Of a DNA stretch of 15,420 bases, positions 1 to 7,309 are shown in pieces. The stretch's first letter is position 1. Each line of letters opens with the position of its first letter. The notes beneath the pieces were generated by a model. That model saw only the letters and a program-made list of their open reading frames with translations, did not search any database and was not told the origin of the DNA. Position numbers and translations under genes: made by a program. This DNA comes from an uncultured Phycisphaerales bacterium (GTDB lineage Bacteria; Planctomycetota; Phycisphaerae; Phycisphaerales; UBA1924), in NCBI GenBank assembly GCA_937871415.1, contig CALMQD010000475.1:1-15420 (forward strand). Direction: 5' to 3'.

Positions 1-30
1 GTGTCGGGGGTTCGAATCCCCCCCTCTCCG
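1..30 (+). tRNA. tRNA-Ser, 3' part only (5' end outside window)
   Basis: The T arm is visible: GGGGG at 6-10, the loop TTCGAAT at 11-17 and CCCCC at 18-22. The 3' acceptor strand CCTCTCC (23-29) and a G discriminator (30) follow. CCA is not encoded. The matching 5' acceptor would be GGAGAGG, which is characteristic of bacterial tRNA-Ser. The anticodon lies outside the window, so the isoacceptor cannot be named. The serine assignment is inferred from the acceptor strand alone. Confidence 0.78.
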
Positions 31-37
31 CTTCAAG

Positions 38-70
38 CAGCCCTTGCGAACGCAAGGGCTGTTTTCGTTT
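38..70 (+). terminator. Rho-independent terminator after the tRNA
   Basis: A perfect 10-bp stem, CAGCCCTTGC (38-47) with GCAAGGGCTG (52-61), encloses the 4-base loop GAAC. A T-rich tail follows (TTTTCGTTT, 62-70). It begins 8 bases after the tRNA end, so it most likely ends tRNA transcription. Confidence 0.85.
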
Positions 71-461
71 CTGCACCGGCGCGCCGCTGACAATCGTCTC
101 GCGCCGCGGCGTCGTGTACCGCGCTCAGGCTCGTCTGCCGCCGGCGGTGTCTGCGCAACGGACCGTCGCCAAGTTGCAAGCGAGGCGTGGCGAGCACGAG
201 TTGGTCGTTTCAGGGCAGCGAACAACGACCGATTTCATGGTCATTGACTGGGCGACGGACACGTGCGCACCACAGTCAATTGTGAACTGTTCTTGCGCTG
301 CCGACGAACTCCGCACTCGCCCGCTCGATATCATTCTGTATCGAGTTGTCTGGAAAGTGGTGCGCGGCACGCGATCGCAGCGAAGGCGGCGGCACATAGG
401 GGGAGTTCGCGTAACGCCCACGAGTCACGTCTGGCACGCCCTTGGGCGCAAGGAGCAACTC
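71..461. other. 391-base region without a convincing gene, upstream of the alcohol dehydrogenase
   Basis: No frame here has a recognisable product on either strand. Frames are open on both strands, but their translations are low-complexity Arg/Ala/Ser-rich shadow-type sequence. The region holds two inverted repeats (272-290 and 324-345) and then the ribosome binding site of the downstream gene at 450-455. It is locally less G+C-rich around 270-345, which fits a regulatory region. Confidence 0.5.
324..345. promoter_or_regulatory. Perfect inverted repeat, possible operator or promoter element
   Basis: CTCGATA (324-330) and TATCGAG (339-345) form a perfect 7-bp dyad with an 8-base spacer. A -10-like hexamer TATCAT (329-334, 5 of 6 matches to TATAAT) overlaps the left arm, but I see no good -35 at the right distance. 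The site is 117 bases before the alcohol dehydrogenase start. A weaker dyad, ACAGT-N9-ACTGT, lies at 272-290. Operator function is inference from symmetry and position. Confidence 0.35.
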
Positions 462-1538
462 ATGCCGGCCACGATGAAGGCGTTCGTGATGCACGGGATC
501 GGCGAGGTCGGCATCATCGAGAAGCCGATACCCCGGGCCGGCCCGAATGACGCGATCATCCGCACGACCGCGGCCCTGATCTGCACGTCGGACACGCACA
601 CCGTCGCCGGTGCGATCGGCCCGCGGAAGGACCTGACGCTCGGGCACGAGGCGGTGGGTGTGATTCATGAACTGGGCGCATCGGTCGCCGCCACCGGCCT
701 GTTCAAGGTCGGTCAGCGCGTCGCGGTGAACGCGATCACGCCCTGCTATGGGTGCGAGAACTGCCAGCGCGGCTACCCGTCACAGTGCGGCGGCATGCTC
801 GGCGGATGGAAGTTCGCCAACGTCAAAGACGGGAGCATGGCCGACTACTTCCACGTCAACAACGCCGTCGCCAACCTGGCCCCCATCCCGGACGATCTCA
901 GCGACGAGCAGGCGGCCTACTGCTGCGACATGCTCTCCACCGGCTTTGTCGCCGCGGAATACGGCAATATTCCCATCGGCGGAACGGTCGCGGTTTTCGG
1001 CGAGGGGCCCATCGGGATGATGGCGACGGTCGGCGCGAGGCTCCTGGGCGCGGGGCTGGTGATCGGCGTGGAAAGCAAGCCCGATCGGGCGGCGATGGCC
1101 CGCCGGTTCGGCGCCGACCTCATTGTCGACTACACAAGCGAGGACCCCGTCGAAGCGATCAGGAAGGCCACCGGCGGGCGGGGCGTCGACACCGCGATCG
1201 AGGCGCTCGGCTCGGTGGCGACGTTCAGCGCGTGTGTGAGCGCGACGCGCCCGGGCGGCACCATCTCCAACGTCGGCTACCACGGCGACGGCGACACGGT
1301 GCCCATCCCCCGCCTGGACTGGGGCGTGGGCATGAGCGACAAGACCATCCGCACCGCGCTGTGCCCGGGCGGATCGGAGCGCATGAATCGCCTCATGCGG
1401 CTGATCCAGACGAAGCGCGTGGACCCACTGCCCATGACCACGCACCGCTTCAAGTTCGCCGACATCCAGCAGGCATTCAAGATGATGCAGACCAAGGAGG
1501 GCGGCATGATCAAGCCGCTCATCACGTTCGGTTCGTAA
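462..1538 (+). CDS. Zinc-dependent alcohol dehydrogenase, secondary-alcohol (isopropanol) dehydrogenase type
   Basis: This is a 358-residue medium-chain dehydrogenase/reductase expected to interconvert alcohols with ketones or aldehydes using a nicotinamide cofactor, in the cytoplasm. ATG 462 is chosen because AAGGAG (450-455) lies 6 bases upstream and homology starts there (MKAFVMHGIGEVG); the open frame further upstream does not resemble the family. Catalytic-zinc ligands are C41, H62 (with E63 in GHEAVG) and D156 in CDMLSTGF. Cys 95, 98, 101 and 109 have the spacing of the structural-zinc lobe. The Rossmann motif is GEGPIG (180-185). The motifs GWKF.N.KDG, Y.HV, STGF.AAE and GG.ISN.GYHG resemble Thermoanaerobacter/Clostridium secondary ADHs. 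E204 sits where NADP-dependent members have Gly-Ser-Arg, which suggests NAD+ preference (inference). The substrate cannot be read from the sequence. Confidence 0.93.
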   Translation: MPATMKAFVMHGIGEVGIIEKPIPRAGPNDAIIRTTAALICTSDTHTVAGAIGPRKDLTLGHEAVGVIHELGASVAATGLFKVGQRVAVNAITPCYGCENCQRGYPSQCGGMLGGWKFANVKDGSMADYFHVNNAVANLAPIPDDLSDEQAAYCCDMLSTGFVAAEYGNIPIGGTVAVFGEGPIGMMATVGARLLGAGLVIGVESKPDRAAMARRFGADLIVDYTSEDPVEAIRKATGGRGVDTAIEALGSVATFSACVSATRPGGTISNVGYHGDGDTVPIPRLDWGVGMSDKTIRTALCPGGSERMNRLMRLIQTKRVDPLPMTTHRFKFADIQQAFKMMQTKEGGMIKPLITFGS

Positions 1539-1549
1539 CCGGACCTTTG

Positions 1550-1574
1550 CCCGCCGCAAGCCCGCTTGGGCGGG
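1550..1574. terminator. GC-rich hairpin between the alcohol dehydrogenase and the next gene, possible terminator or attenuator
   Basis: CCCGCC-G-CAAGC (1550-1561) can pair with GCTTGGGCGGG (1564-1574), giving 11 bp with one bulged G and a tiny loop. It lies 11 bases after the dehydrogenase stop. It has no real T tract, so it is not a textbook intrinsic terminator. It may stabilise the 3' end or reduce read-through into the gene starting at 1594. Confidence 0.4.
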
Positions 1575-1593
1575 GATTCTTGAACGGTGATGT

Positions 1594-2070
1594 ATGAACG
1601 CAACGCACGGTTGGATCGTGGTGGCCGACGCCCGGAGCGCCTCGCTCTTTGAGTGCAAGCGAACCCCGAACGGTTCGCTGCACATCGAGGCGGTGAAGTC
1701 GATCCGCAATCCGCACGAGGCAGAGCACGAGCGCGGCCGCCCGAACCTCGCGGGAGGGGCGGAGCGCCGGGGCTCGGTCACGAGTTCGGGGGCTCACGCC
1801 GCGCCGCACACGGTCGGTCCCAAGCACACCGCGGACGAAGAGCACCGGCGTTTTGCGCGCGAGGTGCACGCCTGGCTTGCGGAGACGGCGCACCGCTCGG
1901 CGCCGGGGCGTGTGACGCTGTTTGCGCCGGCGCGTTTCCTGGGGCTGTTGCGTGAGGAATCGCCGCGCGCTGGCGACGACGCGAGTTTCCGCGAGGGCGA
2001 CCTGACCCACCTGCGCCCGCAGGAGCTCGCCGCGCACCCGGCGGTCTTGAGCGCACTGTCGGCCCGATAG
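1594..2070 (+). CDS. 'Host attachment protein' family (baeRF-like release-factor-fold protein)
   Basis: This 158-residue protein matches the pattern of the family annotated as 'protein required for attachment to host cells' (AtsE type). It has an N-terminal strand WIVVADARSASLFE (residues 7-20), a variable Gly/His-rich middle, then HRRFAREVHAWL and VTLFAPARFLGLLRE, and a C-terminal DLTHLRPQEL. The family has an RNase-E/eRF1-like fold. Its cellular role is poorly settled, and the name comes from an Agrobacterium attachment locus. No signal peptide or membrane segment is visible, so it is probably cytoplasmic. The start is ATG 1594 with only a weak GGTGA upstream. It lies 55 bases after the dehydrogenase stop with a hairpin between, so co-transcription is uncertain. 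Confidence 0.72.
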   Translation: MNATHGWIVVADARSASLFECKRTPNGSLHIEAVKSIRNPHEAEHERGRPNLAGGAERRGSVTSSGAHAAPHTVGPKHTADEEHRRFAREVHAWLAETAHRSAPGRVTLFAPARFLGLLREESPRAGDDASFREGDLTHLRPQELAAHPAVLSALSAR

Positions 2071-2110
2071 GTGCGCGGCGGTCGGTCTCACGCCGGTCCC
2101 GGCGCGTCGG

Positions 2111-2332
2111 GTGGACGCGCCGCGCATCGCCGAGTACTTCGCGAACCCCGAGTGCCGCGTCGTCGACACGCGCCCGGTGCCCCTTTGCGGCCTGTTTGTG
2201 CTCGAGGCTGTTCATGCGTGGATCGAACGGACTCGCATGGTTGAACACCATCCGAGGTTGCCGCACCACCGTGGACGCGGCGCGTTCGTGACCGACGGGC
2301 GCGTGATCCGCACGCGCTCGAAGAGGCGGTAG
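2111..2332 (+). CDS. Doubtful small hypothetical protein
   Basis: This is an open frame of 73 residues from GTG 2111 to TAG 2330-2332. The first 30 or so codons strongly prefer G or C at third position, as real genes do here. The second half is Arg/His-rich and less convincing. I see no ribosome binding site, no signal peptide and no family I recognise. It fills most of the space between the host-attachment gene and the 3' end of dnaE2, which runs convergently and stops 38 bases away. It could be a real small gene, a decayed gene or chance. Confidence 0.28.
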   Translation: MDAPRIAEYFANPECRVVDTRPVPLCGLFVLEAVHAWIERTRMVEHHPRLPHHRGRGAFVTDGRVIRTRSKRR

Positions 2333-2369
2333 CGCGAACTGCGGGAATGACCTCGCGCCGGTGCAACAG

Positions 2370-5300
2370 TCAGTGGAAGTTTCGAGACGGCGCCCGGAGG
2401 TGGTCGACGGCGTCGTCGAGGTCCCGCATGCTCGTGACCACGACGTGGACGACCTCCCCCTGGCGCTGGACGCGGCCGGTCGCGACCAGCAGGCCTGCGC
2501 GCGCTTCGCGCCGGAAGCGTTGATAGGTCCGACGCCACACGATCAGGTTCGCGATGCCGGTCTCGTCCTCGATGGTCATGAACGTCACGTCGTTGGCGGT
2601 GCCGGGGCGCTGGCGCACGAGCACGAGGCCCGCGACGCTGCGGACCTCGCCGTCGGGCGACTTGGCCGCGTCGCGCAGGTCGGCGCAGGCCGTCACGCCC
2701 AGCGCGTCGAGACGGCCCCTGGCGAACGACACCGGGTGGGCCTTGAGCGAGAGGCCGACGGCCCCGTAGTCGAGCGCGACCTGGCGGAGCGGACCGACGT
2801 TCGGCAGAAGGTCGAGCCCCTCTTCGGACCCGGCGACGTTTGAGCCACGGGCATCACCGGCCTCGCCAAAGAGCGGGAGCGGCTCGTCGCGCAGCAGGCG
2901 CGCCTGCCACAACGCCTGCTGACGTGTCAGGCCCATGGAGCCGAAGGCGTCGGCCGCCGCGAGACGGCGCAGCGTCACGGCCCTCGCCCCGCTGGCGCGC
3001 CACAGCGCGGGCATCGATCGGAACGGGCCTTTCGTGGCTGTCGCGCCGGCGATGCGCGTCGCGTCGGCCTGGCCGACGCCCCCGACCAGGTGCATCCCGA
3101 GGCGCAGCGCCCCGTTCTGGATCGTCGACTCCCAGGCGCTGGAGTTCACATCCACCGGCAGCACGCGCACACCGTGCTCCCGCGCGTCGCGGACGAGCTG
3201 CGCGGGCGCGTAGAAGCCCATCGGCTGGCTGTTGAGCAGCGCCGCACAGAACTCGGCCGGGTAATGCCTCTTGAGCCACGCGGAGGCGTAGACGAGCAGC
3301 GCGAAGGACGCGGCGTGGCTCTCCGGGAACCCGTAGGAACTGAAGCCCTTGATCTGGTCGAAGCACCGCAGCGCGAACTCCATGGGGAGACCGTTCCTCA
3401 GCATCCCCTCGACGAGCTCGCGCCCGAACCGGTGGAGTTGATCGCCCTTGCGCTTCCACGCCGCCATGGCCCGGCGCAGCTGGTCGGCCTTTCCAGGAGA
3501 GAACCCCGCGGCCTTGACGGCCAGCGCCATGCACTGCTCCTGGAACAGCGGCACGCCGAGCGTCTTGCCCAGCACCTGCTCCACGTCCCGCCGCACAGAC
3601 TCCGGCACGTCGTGGGGAAGCGTCTGCACCGGTTCGAGTCCCTGGCGGCGGCGCAGATAGGGGTGGACCATGCCGCCCTGGATCGGGCCGGGCCGGACGA
3701 TCGCGACCTCGATCACCAGGTCGTAGTAGTTGTCGGGCTTGAGCCGCGGCAGCATGGACATCTGGGCCCGGCTCTCGATCTGGAACACACCGACGGTGTC
3801 GGCACGCCGGATCATCTCGTACGTCGCGGGGTCTTCGGGCGGGATGGTCGCGAGCGTGTGCCGTGCACCGTGAACACGCCCGACCAGGTCGAAGGCCTTG
3901 CGGAGCGCGGTCAGCATTCCGAGCCCGAGCACGTCGACCTTGAGCATGCCCGCCGCCTCGATGTCGTCCTTGTCCCACTCGATCACCGTCCGATCGGGCA
4001 TGGCGGCGTTCTCGATGGGGACCAGTTCGCACAGCGGCGAGCGCGTGATGACAAAGCCCCCGACGTGCTGGGAGAGATGGCGCGGGAACCCGCGCAGCTC
4101 GTCGACCAGACGCACCAGCCAACGCACGGTCGGGTCTTCGGGGTTGACGCCGAGTTCGCGCAGGCGCGACGGGTTCACCACTCCCTCGTCGAACCACTCG
4201 ATGTCCTTGGCGAGCCGGTCGACCAGGTCGAGCGAGAGGCCCAGCGCCTTGCCGACGTCCCGCACCGCGCTGCGCCGGCGGTAGGAGATGACCTCGGCGG
4301 TCAGCGCGGCGCGTTCGCGCCCGTACTTGCGGTACAGGTACTGGATCACTTCCTCACGCCGCTCGTGCTCGAAATCGATGTCGATGTCCGGCGGCTCGTT
4401 CCGCTCTCTGCTGACGAACCGCTCGAAGAGCATGTCGATCCGCGCGGGGTCGACCGATGTGACGCCCAGGCAGAAACAGACCGCCGAGTTCGCCGCCGCC
4501 CCGCGTCCCTGGCACAGGATCGGCTGCGTCCAGCCGTCGACCGGCGGGTCGCCGGGACGCTCCTGTCCCGTCCGGGCGAAGCGGACCAGGTCGTGGACCG
4601 TCAGGAAGTAGGGCGCATACCCGAGTTCGTCGATCAGTCGCAGTTCGTGCTCGATCCGGGCCCGCACCTTCTCCGGCACGGCTTGCCCGTAACGCTGCTC
4701 GGCGCCCGCCCAGGTCAGGTCGGTCAGGTGCTGCTGGGGCGTGCGCCCGGGGGGTACGACCTCGTCGGGGTACTCGTAGCGCAGTTCGTCCAGGCTCCAG
4801 CCGCCCGTCCGTTCGACGATCTCGAGCCCGCGCGAGATCGCCCGCGGGCACGCCGCGAAGAGCCTGTGCATCTCGCCCGCCGGCTTGAGGTGACGCTCGG
4901 CGTTGGCGTCGAGTCGGAAGCCGGCCTGCGCCAGGGTGCACCCGTGCCGGATGCACGTGAGCACGTCCTGGAGCATCCGACGATCGGCGCGGTGATAGAG
5001 CGCGTCGTTCGACGCGACCAGCGGCACGCCCGACCGCGCCGACAGCCGGACCAATCGATCGAGGCGCTCGGCGTCGCCCTGGGTGCGGTTCATGGTCGCC
5101 GCGATCGAGAGGCGATCGTCGTCGAAGACCGCACGCAGGCGCTGCACCGCGTTCCCGAACTCGTCGCCGGGCTCGCCCAGGGGCACGACGATCCCCAGCA
5201 TGCCCGCGCCGTGCTCGGCGAGGTCGTCAAGGCCCAGGCGGCACGCGCCCTTGGGCGCGCGACGCTTGCCGACGGTCAGCAGGCGGCACAGCCGCCGGTA

Positions 5301-5654
5301 CGACTCCATCGCCGTCGGGTAGACGCACACCGTGCATCCAGAGAGGTCATCCGGCCGCAGGCGTGACCCGATGACGAGCCGGATCCCGACCTCCTTCGCG
5401 GCGACGTGCGCACGGACGATGCCGGCGAGCGTGTGGGTGTCGGTGAGGGCGATCGCCCGGTAACCCAGGGCCGCGGCCTGCGCCACGAACTCCTCGGGGT
5501 GACTCGCGCCCGTGAGAAACGTGTAGTTGCTCGTCGCGCACAGCTCGGCGTATGCGGGCCGATCGGGCGCAGGGCGATGAGCCATGCCGGCCGGCGCTTC
5601 GGGCGGCTGTTTGAACGGGTGAGGGTGGGGCTTGGGGAACTCGTTCTGCGGCAC
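2370..5654 (-). CDS. dnaE2: Error-prone DNA polymerase III alpha subunit DnaE2 (ImuC)
   Basis: This C-family polymerase extends DNA synthesis past lesions as the catalytic part of the ImuA-ImuB-DnaE2 mutasome. It has 1094 residues from GTG 5654, which has GGAG (5661-5664) 6 bases upstream and begins two bases after the imuB stop. ATG 5585 (1071 residues) is the alternative but lacks a clear binding site. An N-terminal Pro/His/Lys-rich tail (1-33) precedes a PHP domain beginning YAELCATSNYTFLTGASHPEE, where the metal-binding His pair is lost, as is common in DnaE2. The catalytic aspartates are present: D423 and D425 in PDIDIDF, and D574 in MLKVDVLGLG. Helix-hairpin-helix features follow (GGVGQADATRI), then an OB fold (V.FMTIEDETGIANLIVW). 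It ends in SRNFH, close to the SRDF(H/R) ending of the family. It lacks the C-terminal extension of replicative DnaE1. Confidence 0.95.
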   Translation of the reverse strand: MPQNEFPKPHPHPFKQPPEAPAGMAHRPAPDRPAYAELCATSNYTFLTGASHPEEFVAQAAALGYRAIALTDTHTLAGIVRAHVAAKEVGIRLVIGSRLRPDDLSGCTVCVYPTAMESYRRLCRLLTVGKRRAPKGACRLGLDDLAEHGAGMLGIVVPLGEPGDEFGNAVQRLRAVFDDDRLSIAATMNRTQGDAERLDRLVRLSARSGVPLVASNDALYHRADRRMLQDVLTCIRHGCTLAQAGFRLDANAERHLKPAGEMHRLFAACPRAISRGLEIVERTGGWSLDELRYEYPDEVVPPGRTPQQHLTDLTWAGAEQRYGQAVPEKVRARIEHELRLIDELGYAPYFLTVHDLVRFARTGQERPGDPPVDGWTQPILCQGRGAAANSAVCFCLGVTSVDPARIDMLFERFVSRERNEPPDIDIDFEHERREEVIQYLYRKYGRERAALTAEVISYRRRSAVRDVGKALGLSLDLVDRLAKDIEWFDEGVVNPSRLRELGVNPEDPTVRWLVRLVDELRGFPRHLSQHVGGFVITRSPLCELVPIENAAMPDRTVIEWDKDDIEAAGMLKVDVLGLGMLTALRKAFDLVGRVHGARHTLATIPPEDPATYEMIRRADTVGVFQIESRAQMSMLPRLKPDNYYDLVIEVAIVRPGPIQGGMVHPYLRRRQGLEPVQTLPHDVPESVRRDVEQVLGKTLGVPLFQEQCMALAVKAAGFSPGKADQLRRAMAAWKRKGDQLHRFGRELVEGMLRNGLPMEFALRCFDQIKGFSSYGFPESHAASFALLVYASAWLKRHYPAEFCAALLNSQPMGFYAPAQLVRDAREHGVRVLPVDVNSSAWESTIQNGALRLGMHLVGGVGQADATRIAGATATKGPFRSMPALWRASGARAVTLRRLAAADAFGSMGLTRQQALWQARLLRDEPLPLFGEAGDARGSNVAGSEEGLDLLPNVGPLRQVALDYGAVGLSLKAHPVSFARGRLDALGVTACADLRDAAKSPDGEVRSVAGLVLVRQRPGTANDVTFMTIEDETGIANLIVWRRTYQRFRREARAGLLVATGRVQRQGEVVHVVVTSMRDLDDAVDHLRAPSRNFH

Positions 5655-5656
5655 GG

Positions 5657-7309
5657 CTAACTCCACTCGCCGTGCACGAACCAGGGTCCGCCGTCGCTGC
5701 ACTCCTCGCGCCCATGCCGGAACACCCACAGCGACCGACCGCACTCGGTCCGAACGATGTAGTAGTCCCGGTCCGGCGGCGCTTCGGCGATAGCCGGGGT
5801 CCGAGCGCGTCGCGAGCCCGCTTGCGCCGTCACGGACGTGCGTGCCGCAAGCCCCGCGCCAGCCGGCGGGGACCACCGCCACCATTCCGGACCGATGCGT
5901 TCGGGACCACGGCAAGCGACAACCGTCCAGCGTCGATCCCGCCACGCAAGGCTCAGGATCGGCCCGTCGGGTGTGAGCGCCATGGCCGCGGCCGGCTCGG
6001 GCGGGTCGAACAGACGCGTCGGACGGTCTCGGGGCGGCGCCGACGGCCTCGGTCCGAGGCGGCGGGATTCGATCGCTGGACGGGCCTGGAACGCCCGTTC
6101 CGGCAGGTGCGACTCGGCGTGCTCGAGCCGCTGCACGGCGTCGGCGCCCAGGCGCGCGGCGAGCGCGTCGACCAGTTCTCCCCATGCGCTCTCGCCCGCG
6201 GCGTGCCGGTCGTCGTTGCAGCACGACGCGTGCACCTGCTGATGGTGCGCCATCCGCGCCGTGCGCGACGCGAGCACGCAGAGGCCTTCGACGCCGTCGC
6301 CGACGTCGATACGCTCCAGCCGCGAGCGGAGGAGCGACCAGATGTGCCTCGCCGAGCAACTGGGCCTGCTCAGTTCGACGTGGACCTCGGTCGGCGCGGC
6401 GTGCGGACGGTCGAGACGCATCTCCACGCGCCGGACGCCGCGCTGGCGGCGCGCCAGGTCGCGCGAGAACTCTTCGACGATCTCCCTCGCCGCCGCCTCG
6501 ATCGACTCCCAGCGATCTGTCGGTCCTTCGAAAACCCGCCTGACCAGGAGCGGCGGCGCGGGGCGAACGGGCTCGAAGTGCTCCGGCCGCTCGCCGACGG
6601 CCTGCAGCACGCGCCGAACCAGGTGCTCGTCGAACCGACCGACCAGCGACGAACGCGGCAGTTTCAACAGGTGGCCGACGTGCGTGATGCCGATCTCCCC
6701 GAGTCCATCGGCCGTCTCGGGCGAAAGACGCAACGCACCGACCGGCAAGTCGGCGATCGCCTCACGCTCGCGGCCCGGCGCCACGATCGCAAGCCCGTGC
6801 GGCCCGTAGTGGGCGACGGCCCACGCGCAGCCGTATGTCGACGCGCTCGCGACACGCGCCCAAAAGCCCAGCCGGATCATCGCCCCCGACACGGCGCGGA
6901 TCAGACGGTCCTCGCCCTTGTGCAGACGCTCCGTGCCGGTGATGTCGATCCAGAGGCCGTCCGGAGCGTCCGGGGCGACCAGCGGCGAGAACCGCAGCGC
7001 CCGGCACGCCAGCGCGTGCAGGGCCGCGGCGTCGCGGTCCGGCCTGTGCGTGTCGACGTGCGCCTCGGGCCGCGTGGGCAGGAGCGAACGCGCGTGCGCC
7101 AGGTCCATGCCCGCGCGCACGCCCGCCCTCGCTGCCCCGTCGCAGCCATGCACCACGACCTCGCGAGCGTTCACGGCGCGTGTCAGCACGACCGGCCCTG
7201 CGCGGCGACCATCCGGTCTACCCGGTCCGTCGGTGCGCCCCCTCTCGAGCCGGCGCTTCACCAGATCGGTCGAGAACGTCGGCAACCACACGCAGAGCAC
7301 GCGTCTCAC
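5657..7309 (-). CDS. imuB: ImuB, catalytically inactive Y-family polymerase homologue of the mutasome
   Basis: ImuB is the hub that links DnaE2 and ImuA to the beta clamp during damage-induced mutagenesis. This one has 550 residues. The start is GTG 7309, with GGAG 7 bases upstream and a conserved beginning (RRVLCVWLPTFSTD). The Y-family catalytic residues are absent: motif I has WLPTF instead of D.D.F, and the SxDE position reads WIDITG (120-125), leaving only D122. The fold is otherwise retained, with fingers and thumb, a little-finger domain, and the ImuB-type SHLPERAF and RPTRLFDPPEP. The region where other ImuB proteins carry a clamp-binding motif reads HHQQVHASCC (about 355-364), lacking the usual Leu/Phe residues. 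Its first 92 bases overlap the 3' end of imuA, so translation is probably coupled. It ends just before the dnaE2 start. Confidence 0.93.
   Translation of the reverse strand: MRRVLCVWLPTFSTDLVKRRLERGRTDGPGRPDGRRAGPVVLTRAVNAREVVVHGCDGAARAGVRAGMDLAHARSLLPTRPEAHVDTHRPDRDAAALHALACRALRFSPLVAPDAPDGLWIDITGTERLHKGEDRLIRAVSGAMIRLGFWARVASASTYGCAWAVAHYGPHGLAIVAPGREREAIADLPVGALRLSPETADGLGEIGITHVGHLLKLPRSSLVGRFDEHLVRRVLQAVGERPEHFEPVRPAPPLLVRRVFEGPTDRWESIEAAAREIVEEFSRDLARRQRGVRRVEMRLDRPHAAPTEVHVELSRPSCSARHIWSLLRSRLERIDVGDGVEGLCVLASRTARMAHHQQVHASCCNDDRHAAGESAWGELVDALAARLGADAVQRLEHAESHLPERAFQARPAIESRRLGPRPSAPPRDRPTRLFDPPEPAAAMALTPDGPILSLAWRDRRWTVVACRGPERIGPEWWRWSPPAGAGLAARTSVTAQAGSRRARTPAIAEAPPDRDYYIVRTECGRSLWVFRHGREECSDGGPWFVHGEWS

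Noticed and set aside
114..461. In-frame upstream extension of the alcohol dehydrogenase
   Set aside because: The extra 116 residues look non-homologous and compositionally odd. AAGGAG sits 6 bases before ATG 462, where family similarity begins.
3090..5366. A 758-codon open frame on the plus strand opposite dnaE2
   Set aside because: It is antisense to a gene with intact catalytic motifs. Its translation is Arg/His/Asp-rich low-complexity sequence of the kind produced by high-GC codon bias on the opposite strand.
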